DNA of 12,004 bases from JBBRLA01 sp038231615 (GTDB lineage Bacteria > Myxococcota_A > Polyangia > Palsa-1104 > JAEUJZ01). Below, piece by piece: positions 6,463 to 12,004 of the stretch. A model generated the notes under the pieces. It was not told the origin of the DNA and did no database searches. It worked only from the letters and a program-made list of their open reading frames with translations. Positions within the stretch are counted from its first letter, which is position 1; each line of letters begins with the position of its first letter. The translations under genes were made by a program, and so were the position numbers. The stretch lies in the NCBI GenBank assembly GCA_038231615.1, contig JBBRLA010000218.1, forward strand, positions 1 to 12,004, given 5' to 3'.

Positions 6463-7329
6463 ATGAAGCATGTCGCGGAAACGTGGGTGGCGGCATCGAT
6501 TTACTTCCGGGGTTACCCGTTGGCCGTCGCGGCCTTTTTCCTCATGTCTTTTGCCGCCTGTGCAACGGTCCCAAGTGAGAGTGATGTCGAGGCTGCCGAG
6601 AAGCGCTATCTTCTGGGCGCCGACTATTTTGGGAAAGGGATGGTCCCGGCCGCCCAGGAGGAACTGCGACGGGCGCTGGCGCTGAATCCTCAGAGTGTCG
6701 ATGCGCTCTACCTGTCTGGGCTGATCTACATTCGACAGGCGGTCGAGACCCAGGACTTGACGGTCCGGGCGCAATGTCTGCCACGGGAGGAGGCGAAGCT
6801 GGAGATGGAGGACGTGGACAGCAAGATGCGCAAGGCGGGTGAGATCTTTCGCAAGGTCTGCGCGCTGCGGGCGAACCACTCGGAGGCGTGGAACGCCCTG
6901 GCGGCGGTGGAGATCCATTTTCATCACTGGGACGAGGTCATCGCCGATAGCACCAAGGCGCTGGAGAACCCGACCTACCAGACCCCCTGGTTCGCGCTGA
7001 CCAACCAGGGCATGGCCTACCGGGAGAAGCGAGACTACCTGCGGAGCGGCAAGGTGCTGCGCGACGCGCTCTCGCAGAACGCCAAGTTCTGCGTGGCGCG
7101 GTGGCGCCTGGGTCAGGTGTACTACGACGAGGGCGAGTACGAGCGTTCCAGCCAGGAGTTGCAGGTGCTGCGGGACGACAAGAACTGCCCCATCCAGGAA
7201 GCGTTTCTCCTGGCCGGCCTGGTGTCCTTGCGCAGGCAGGACCGCAAACAGGCCGAAGAGGCGTTTCACCAGTGTCAACGCCTGGCTCCGAAGAGTTGTA
7301 TTGCCAAGGAGTGTCGCATTGCGGAGTGA
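6463..7329 (+). CDS. TPR lipoprotein, PilF/PilW/Tgl-like
   Basis: A 288-residue protein that starts with a lipoprotein signal (hydrophobic YPLAVAAFFLMSFAAC, lipid-anchored Cys33; lipobox FAAC, with an unusual Phe at -3). The rest is TPR helices: about residues 45-94 (YLLGADYFGKGMVPAAQEEL, RALALNP), 120-152, 173-205 and 211-275. PilF/PilW/Tgl proteins sit at the outer membrane and help the type IV pilus secretin assemble. The resemblance here is fold, anchor and gene order, not a unique motif, so another TPR lipoprotein role remains possible. Several Cys occur in the mature part, including a C-terminal SCIAKEC. The ATG at 6463 lacks a clear Shine-Dalgarno sequence; in-frame GTGs at 6454 and 6487 are alternatives, and the TTG at 6394 would put too long a polar stretch before the signal peptide. 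It is followed at once by the RodZ-like gene, an order also seen (pilF-rodZ) in other Proteobacteria. Confidence 0.75.
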   Translation: MKHVAETWVAASIYFRGYPLAVAAFFLMSFAACATVPSESDVEAAEKRYLLGADYFGKGMVPAAQEELRRALALNPQSVDALYLSGLIYIRQAVETQDLTVRAQCLPREEAKLEMEDVDSKMRKAGEIFRKVCALRANHSEAWNALAAVEIHFHHWDEVIADSTKALENPTYQTPWFALTNQGMAYREKRDYLRSGKVLRDALSQNAKFCVARWRLGQVYYDEGEYERSSQELQVLRDDKNCPIQEAFLLAGLVSLRRQDRKQAEEAFHQCQRLAPKSCIAKECRIAE

Positions 7330-7333
7330 TCGG

Positions 7334-7849
7334 GTGAAAGAGAGGAAAAGGGCACACCATGCGGAACATGCGGTGCGGCTTCCGCGGGAAGGGCGGAAGT
7401 CAGATCCAAAGATGCGCCCGGTGCGCAGCGCCAGCGTGACCCCCTTGTCGGTGGATTCCACAAGCCCGCCTGCGGAGCTTCATTTTGGCATCCTCCTGCG
7501 GCGGGCTCGGGAGCGGCGGGGCTTCACGGTGCAGAACATCGCGGAGGTGACTCGCATCGCCGATCGCTGGATCTCGTCGCTGGAAGAGGCCCGCCTGGAC
7601 CTGCTGCCGGCGCCGGTCTTCGTGATCGGCTACGTGCGCAGCTACGCCCGCACCGTGGGTCTGGACGAGCAGGATCTGGTCGACCGGTACCACGCCCTGA
7701 CCCAGCAGCGTGGTTCCTTGTCGCTGGGAACCGGAGGACAGGCAAGCACGTGGAGCTTGAAGCAGGGGTGGCGGCTGATGGGGGTGCTGATCGCACTGGC
7801 TCTGGTGCTGCTGGGCATCGCGGGAATCTTCCTGCTGCGGAACAAGTAG
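7334..7849 (+). CDS. RodZ-like HTH protein with one TM helix and no periplasmic domain
   Basis: RodZ links MreB to the cell-wall synthesis machinery. Its N-terminal HTH_25 domain is recognisable: LHFGILLRRARERRGFT, IAEVTRIADRWISSLEEA, and the signature VFVIGYVRSYARTVGLDEQDLVDRY. After a short linker comes one membrane helix (LMGVLIALALVLLGIAGIFL), and the protein ends four residues later (RNK then stop). The periplasmic domain usual for RodZ is absent. The stop is clean, so this is a short form rather than an obvious frameshift. The start is chosen at GTG 7334, which has GGAG at 7323-7326 with 7-bp spacing and lies four bases after the previous stop. ATG 7412 is an alternative with a poorer ribosome site but starts closer to the domain; it would give 145 instead of 171 residues. 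Probably co-translated with the TPR lipoprotein gene. Confidence 0.75.
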   Translation: MKERKRAHHAEHAVRLPREGRKSDPKMRPVRSASVTPLSVDSTSPPAELHFGILLRRARERRGFTVQNIAEVTRIADRWISSLEEARLDLLPAPVFVIGYVRSYARTVGLDEQDLVDRYHALTQQRGSLSLGTGGQASTWSLKQGWRLMGVLIALALVLLGIAGIFLLRNK

Positions 7850-7909
7850 CGTGGAAACACAATCCGTACCTGCCGCTTTCTGACCCGTGACGCTCCCTGA
7901 CTGCGGGGG

Positions 7910-10252
7910 CTACTGGCGGCGGTTCCGTGGCCGGCGAGACGGCGTGGCGGGATCCTTCGTTGGCATCCGCTTTCGCGGAGCTGCCTTCTGTTCGGCTACT
8001 TTCAACTCCAAGATCTGATCCCCTCGCTGCACCTGGATGGCCCCACCGGCGTCACCGGCCCAAGTGATGGCCTCCTTCAGGTCCGTCGGACGGCGTACCT
8101 CCTTGCCGAAGGCCGCCACGATCACGTCCCCTCTCATGGCACCCAGAGGCCCGTCGGGGTCCTCCTCCTCGACGATGGCCCCGCTGACCAGGTCGAAGCG
8201 CCAGGCCAGAAGGGGAAAGTAGGGCACCACCCTCATTCCGAGCACCGCCTCCTCCTTGAGGTAAGAGACGACCAGGCGTTCCAGGGTCGGCTGATCCAAC
8301 TCGATGCGCACGGTCGCCTGGTAGACCGCTCCGCGCTGGCTGGAGCGGCTGTGGGCCAGCTTTTCCCAGTAAAACTGGGTGCGCAGCGGTGCGGCGTCGG
8401 CCATCGCCGACGTGCAGCAAGCTCGGTAAGCAACATCGGTGGCCAGGCGCAGGGAGGCGGCCACCCGACGCTGTCCTTCATGGACCCCGCGCTGCCCCTC
8501 GCTGGGGGCGACATTGGACTTGGTGAGGGCCTGCTGGCCCTCGCCGGACTCCCGTTTCAGCGCCGCCTGTGCTTGTCGCCGGCTGGCCTCATAGAGCGGC
8601 AGCACCGCCTGGTTCCACGGCGTGTTTTTGGCCAGATCCTCCGCCAGGCGGTCGGCCACCTGGGTCAGCGCCGCCGCCTCTGCCTGATCGAGGGCCTCTT
8701 GCCGCTCCGGCAGCATCATCGAACGCCCGACGAAGAAGAGCCTGCCCCCCGGCGGCTTGATCAGCCACGAGGGCGGGCGGGGCTGGGACTGGTCGATCAC
8801 CAGCCACTTCTGTTCCTTCTCGCCCTGGGGCACCAGGATGCGGATAACGAAGGCCCCCGATATGGCCAGAAGGACCACCAGCAAGCCAGGCACCAGGCCG
8901 GGGATGTGCAGGATGCGCAATAACCCCGCTCCCAGGTGCGGCATGTCGAGGGTCGCCGCCTGCCGGGCGCCGGGTCCCGAGATGGACTTCTTTTCCGTGG
9001 ACTCCGGGGCCACCGGCACCGGCACTCCTTGCAAGGCGCTCAGCATCGGCTGGGGGGTCTGACCGAAGGCTGCTGGAGAAGCGGGTGCGATGCTGGGCCG
9101 CGCCGGCAGGGGGCCATAGATGCGCGCCAGGTTGCGCTGCAACTCCTCGCTCAGGCGGGGCACCGGCAGCGCCCCCAGCCTGGCGACCCAGCCCTCGGTG
9201 ACCATGCAGCTCACCGGGCCCCCGCAGGCGGCGCACTGGGTGCGCGGCACCCGTCCGCCGCGGAGTTCCGCCCCATGCACCGCGAAGTCCACCAATCGCT
9301 GGGTCATGGCCCGACAGCGCGGGCAGTTGTAAGGCACCAGCACCGACAGGACCTGCCCCCGCTTCGGCAGGTCCTCGGTTCGCAGCAGTCGCTCCAGGAA
9401 GGAGGCCGGGGCGCCCAGGATGTGCACGCCCTCAATGCGCTCGCCGCTCTCGGGCTTGCTGTCGAGCAGTTGCATCAGCTTGCGCCACTGTGCTGCGCCC
9501 ACCGGATCGATGGAGAGGATCCCCGCCAGATCGAAGACCACGTCCCCTTCCAGCCCATCGGCCAGCTTCTGCGCCCGCATGTCGCTGTCCAGATCGCCCG
9601 AGAGCTTGATGTGGGTGATGCGCCCGTCCACCCGCTTCTCGATCTTGAGCTTGCGTTGCCCGCCCTGCCCATAGCTCAGGTGCGTCCGCAGGAAGGCCGA
9701 CACCTCCACCGGCAGCGCCGCCTGCGTCTGCTGGGCCACGGCGCTGAAGTAGGTCGCTGGGTTTTCGTCGAAGTACTCTTGGCTGCCACAGGTGGGGCAG
9801 GGGAACGAAGGCGCCTGTCCCGCCCGCCACAGGGGGTTCTCCTCATCGGTGCGGAAGAGGCGCCGCCGGTCGTGATCGCAGGCGTCGCAGCGGTAGGGGG
9901 CATAGAACGAGACGATGTGGCCCGACCCGCCGAAGTTGGCGACCATGTTGAACTGGTCCATCACCTTCGGCGAGCACTCGACGAAGTAGATCGCGCTGAC
10001 CCGGCTCGCGGCGGCGCTGACGAAGTCGATCCACTGGCGGATGCCAAAGGACGAGATGCGATCGATGCCTCCCAGATCCAGCAGCAGGTAGCGCGCCGCC
10101 ACTGTCCGGGCAAGCCCAGGGCCGTCGAACTGTTCGTCGATCAGCCCCGAGAGGCGCAGGCAGGTCACCGGGCCCTCCGAGCGGCGCTCGACGAAAAGCT
10201 TCGGCGGGGGGCCTGCGCCCGGGGGCAGGTGGGTGCGGTCTTCGAAGCTCAC
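7910..10252 (-). CDS. Dual STAS / zinc-ribbon membrane protein with LPP20-like and PDZ-like regions
   Basis: A 780-residue protein with an unusual order of parts. STAS 1 (about 18-115) is followed by zinc ribbon 1 (C122, C125, C152, C155). STAS 2 (about 200-300) is followed by zinc ribbon 2 (C310, C313, C340, C343). A Pro/Ala-rich linker (about 370-440) leads to one TM helix (about 451-474), a helical Ala-rich region (about 505-545: FFVGRSMMLPERQEALDQAE) like LPP20/lipoprotein proteins, a mixed region, and a PDZ-like domain (about 690-752: GPLGAMRGDVIVAAFGKEV). The tail is basic. STAS domains of this kind are antagonists of RsbW-type anti-sigma kinases. STAS 1 keeps Ser at the usual phosphorylation position (S68 in ISSFG); STAS 2 has Pro250 there (IDPVG). 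The two halves APYRCDAC and VPYNCPRC show an internal duplication. Topology is probably N-terminus in the cytoplasm, PDZ end outside. The GTG start overlaps the stop of the upstream HATPase gene by four bases (GTGA), so the two are coupled. Domain calls are by eye; the PDZ is moderate and the LPP20 likeness weak. Confidence 0.8.
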   Translation of the reverse strand: MSFEDRTHLPPGAGPPPKLFVERRSEGPVTCLRLSGLIDEQFDGPGLARTVAARYLLLDLGGIDRISSFGIRQWIDFVSAAASRVSAIYFVECSPKVMDQFNMVANFGGSGHIVSFYAPYRCDACDHDRRRLFRTDEENPLWRAGQAPSFPCPTCGSQEYFDENPATYFSAVAQQTQAALPVEVSAFLRTHLSYGQGGQRKLKIEKRVDGRITHIKLSGDLDSDMRAQKLADGLEGDVVFDLAGILSIDPVGAAQWRKLMQLLDSKPESGERIEGVHILGAPASFLERLLRTEDLPKRGQVLSVLVPYNCPRCRAMTQRLVDFAVHGAELRGGRVPRTQCAACGGPVSCMVTEGWVARLGALPVPRLSEELQRNLARIYGPLPARPSIAPASPAAFGQTPQPMLSALQGVPVPVAPESTEKKSISGPGARQAATLDMPHLGAGLLRILHIPGLVPGLLVVLLAISGAFVIRILVPQGEKEQKWLVIDQSQPRPPSWLIKPPGGRLFFVGRSMMLPERQEALDQAEAAALTQVADRLAEDLAKNTPWNQAVLPLYEASRRQAQAALKRESGEGQQALTKSNVAPSEGQRGVHEGQRRVAASLRLATDVAYRACCTSAMADAAPLRTQFYWEKLAHSRSSQRGAVYQATVRIELDQPTLERLVVSYLKEEAVLGMRVVPYFPLLAWRFDLVSGAIVEEEDPDGPLGAMRGDVIVAAFGKEVRRPTDLKEAITWAGDAGGAIQVQRGDQILELKVAEQKAAPRKRMPTKDPATPSRRPRNRRQ

Positions 10253-11265
10253 GGCGATGGCTCATCCTGAGGTTGCGGAGCGCCCTCGTTGGGTAGGCTT
10301 GCGCCCCGAGATAGGATCAGGCTCCGTTGCGGGCGGGCATCGGCGTCCTGCTGTCGGGGCTCGATGTCCATCACCGCGGTCACCCGCGTCCTTGTGCCGG
10401 GCTCGACCTCGATCTGGAGCACCCGGCTGGCCCGGAACACCACCGAGAGGCCAATCCCGGCGCCGCCGCTGCCCTGCTTGATCTGCCCCGAGGCGCCCCG
10501 GCGCAGGCTCTTGACCAGGTCGGTGCGGTGAAGGCGCCCGAAGCGGTCCTCCACCTCGACCGCCAGGCGCAGCCCATCGGTGCCATAGCGGAAGGAGACC
10601 CGGTCGGGCTGCGGCAACTGGATCGATGCCGTCCTGTCGTGGGCGTAGCGCTCCTTGCCCCGCTCGTCGACCGGCGCCCCGTACATGGCGTTGGTGATCA
10701 ACTCGTGCACGACCTCACCGGCCCCGTCGGCGATGCGCCGCGAGGTGCCCAGCTGCGCCGCGCACAGCTCGACGATGCGCTGGGTCGCGGCGTCGCGGGC
10801 GGCGATGTTGGCGATCTCGGTGCCGAAGGCCTGGGCGCCCCAGAGCAGGTGCGCCTGGAGCGGGGGCAGGGGCATCCCCTGAAGGTGCCGCGCCACCCAG
10901 AGGAGTTCGCCCTCCAGGTCCGTCCTGCCGGCCAGCGGCCCGCGGCAACCCAGCAGCGCCAGCAATCCCGCCCCGGCCATCATCTCGGTGCCATCGAACT
11001 CATCCGCTGTGCCCTGGCCATAGTAAATCGCGGCGGCATAGCCACTGGGGGCCTGCGAAAGGGCCTGGAACACCAGCTCCCGGGACTGAGCCTCACCGAT
11101 GAGGAGCAACGGCGCTTCCCCGGCCCGTGGCGGATCCGGGAGTTGCGCCGACTCTCCATCGAGAAGCTCGACCTGGTATCCGGCGCCGCCCAGCACCCTG
11201 GCGAGTCGCCTGGCGTGGGTCCGGTTGCGATCTATCACGATTGCCCTACTCGGCTGCCCGACCAT
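10249..11265 (-). CDS. Pseudo-receiver fused to RsbW-like HATPase
   Basis: A 338-residue protein. Residues about 7-115 read like a response-regulator receiver: AIVIDRNRTHARRLARVLGG with the following GYQVELL resembles the first strand and helix, but the strand where the phosphorylated Asp should be is LLLIGEAQ (54-59), with no Asp, so it is a pseudo-receiver. Residues about 155-300 form a GHKL ATPase of the anti-sigma-kinase type: N-box EVVHELITNAMYGAP (184-198), G1 VEDRFGRL (238-245), and G2 GSGGAGIGLSVVFRAS (265-280). There is no HisKA phospho-acceptor domain. RsbW/SpoIIAB proteins bind a sigma factor or partner and phosphorylate a STAS antagonist on Ser. The STAS protein is encoded next and overlaps by four bases, which makes it the likely partner. 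The C-terminal 35 residues are low-complexity. An ATG start at 11265 has AGAGGA at 11276-11281, spaced 10 bp. Confidence 0.85.
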   Translation of the reverse strand: MVGQPSRAIVIDRNRTHARRLARVLGGAGYQVELLDGESAQLPDPPRAGEAPLLLIGEAQSRELVFQALSQAPSGYAAAIYYGQGTADEFDGTEMMAGAGLLALLGCRGPLAGRTDLEGELLWVARHLQGMPLPPLQAHLLWGAQAFGTEIANIAARDAATQRIVELCAAQLGTSRRIADGAGEVVHELITNAMYGAPVDERGKERYAHDRTASIQLPQPDRVSFRYGTDGLRLAVEVEDRFGRLHRTDLVKSLRRGASGQIKQGSGGAGIGLSVVFRASRVLQIEVEPGTRTRVTAVMDIEPRQQDADARPQRSLILSRGASLPNEGAPQPQDEPSP

Positions 11266-11323
11266 GCAGTGAGGTTCCTCTTCGTCCTTGTCTGGAGGTG
11301 AATGAAGGGGGTGCAGCCGTTTC

Positions 11324-11353
11324 AGAATATCCCAAGTGGCGAGCCTGCGGCAA
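11324..11353 (-). promoter_or_regulatory. Promoter candidate of the HATPase-STAS operon
   Basis: On the minus strand TTGCCG (11353-11348), an 18-bp spacer and TATTCT (11329-11324). Expected +1 is near 11317, giving a 52-nt leader. The -10 sequence is the same TATTCT seen upstream of the glycosyltransferase gene at 2252-2257. Confidence 0.4.
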
Positions 11354-11402
11354 GCCAGGGTTCCTGACGAATGGAACGTGTGTTAAGGTTCCGGCAGCAT
11401 AA

Positions 11403-12004
11403 ATGGACGTCGCCCCTGGCAAGCTGCAACCTGGCTCTCCGACGGACCCGACGCCCTTTGGCAAGTATTTGCTGATGGGGTTGATCGCTCGGGGCGGGAT
11501 GGCCGAGGTGTACCGGGCCCGGGGCCGGGCCCTGGGGGGGCGTCTTCTGGCCATCAAGTGCATGCGCCCGCAGCTGGCCAAGGAGGCCCGCTTCGTCGAG
11601 ATGTTCGTGCGCGAGGGGAAGCTGGCAGTGCTGCTGGAGCACGAGCACATCGTGCGCACCTATGAGATCGGCAGGACGGAGGGGCGCTACTTCATCGCCA
11701 TGGAGTACATCGGCGGCAAGGACCTCACCCAGATCCTCCGGCGCTGCCAGGAGACCAACACCCGCATTCCGGTGCCCCACGCCTGCTTCATCGCCGCCAA
11801 GATGTGCGAGGGCCTGAACTATGCCCACACCCACGTTGACAGCGAGGGGCGGCCCCTGTCCATCGTCAACCGCGACGTGTCGCCCTCCAACGTGCGCATC
11901 GGCTACAACGGCGAGGTGAAGCTCCTGGACTTCGGCATCGCCCAGGCGATGCTCAAGTTCACCTCGGAGATCGGGGTGCTCAAGGGCAAGTTCAGCTACA
12001 TGTC
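11403..12004 (+). CDS. Ser/Thr protein kinase, 5' part, runs off the window
   Basis: The first 200 residues of a Hanks-type kinase. The Gly-rich loop is IARGGMAEVYRA (28-39), the ATP-binding Lys is in LLAIKCMRP (K52), the alpha-C Glu is probably E71 (REGKLAV), the hinge is AMEYIGGKDL, the catalytic loop is VNRDVSPSNV (155-164), DFG is at 176-178, and the activation segment reaches KGKFSYM at the window end. The catalytic loop has Asn156 where nearly all kinases have His (HRD becomes NRD); R157, D158 and N163 are kept, so activity is likely. The VSPSN form is common in myxobacterial kinases. A TAA directly precedes the ATG, fixing this as the most upstream start; no Shine-Dalgarno sequence is visible. 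It is divergent from the HATPase-STAS operon, 137 bp away, which makes a functional link possible but not shown. The C-terminal part is outside the window. Confidence 0.9.
   Translation, partial: MDVAPGKLQPGSPTDPTPFGKYLLMGLIARGGMAEVYRARGRALGGRLLAIKCMRPQLAKEARFVEMFVREGKLAVLLEHEHIVRTYEIGRTEGRYFIAMEYIGGKDLTQILRRCQETNTRIPVPHACFIAAKMCEGLNYAHTHVDSEGRPLSIVNRDVSPSNVRIGYNGEVKLLDFGIAQAMLKFTSEIGVLKGKFSYM

Noticed and set aside
7848..7894. AGCGT/ACGCT inverted repeat between the convergent RodZ-like and STAS genes
   Set aside because: A five-base stem with a 37-base loop and no T-tract is too weak for a terminator.
8936..10270. 444-codon open frame on the plus strand
   Set aside because: It is antisense to the STAS/PDZ gene, whose domains are recognisable; the frame has no recognisable motif and is an effect of high GC.
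10327..11301. 324-codon open frame on the plus strand
   Set aside because: Antisense to the HATPase gene with clear N-box and G2 motifs; composition-driven shadow.
11302..11367. Possible 21-codon leader ORF before the kinase gene, with GGAGG just upstream
   Set aside because: GGAGG is only three bases from the ATG, and the peptide has no recognisable character.

Overview
The window is GC-rich throughout. Its gene content points to a member of the former Deltaproteobacteria, most likely Myxococcota or a near relative. The pointers are a Ser/Thr kinase with the VSPSN-type catalytic loop typical of that group, an RsbW/STAS partner-switch pair, a PilW/Tgl-type TPR lipoprotein next to a RodZ-like protein, and a long bifunctional Rel. 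This placement is inference from protein character only; there is no rRNA in the window.

Left part (1-2483): a broken IstB-type helper ATPase of an IS21-family element runs into the 3' end of a minus-strand, multi-pass GT-C-like membrane glycosyltransferase (599-2245). That gene is divergent from the (p)ppGpp synthetase/hydrolase gene (2484-4664). The 238-bp gap between them holds a 29-bp direct repeat. It also holds two sigma70-like promoters facing outward, and each would place transcription start exactly on its start codon, so both mRNAs may be leaderless.

Middle part (4665-7909): two minus-strand genes follow, an unknown protein with a very acidic C-terminus (4698-5186) and a class II glutamine-amidotransferase-like protein (5249-6085). 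In the second, the catalytic Cys2 is Ser and two further active-site motifs are altered. After a 377-bp non-coding stretch with a perfect 17-bp tandem duplication come two plus-strand genes in an apparent operon: a TPR lipoprotein (6463-7329) and a RodZ-like HTH/single-TM protein without the periplasmic domain (7334-7849).

Right part (7910-12004): a two-gene minus-strand operon with a 4-bp GTGA start/stop overlap. The first gene encodes a pseudo-receiver fused to an RsbW-like HATPase. The second encodes a 780-residue protein with two (STAS + zinc-ribbon) units, one transmembrane helix, a helical LPP20-like region and a PDZ-like domain. Divergent from it is the 5' part of a Ser/Thr protein kinase gene with NRD in place of HRD, which runs off the window. 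Together these look like a membrane-tethered partner-switching module linking a cytosolic kinase/antagonist pair to an envelope sensor or protease-like domain. This is the strongest candidate here for a system not described before.
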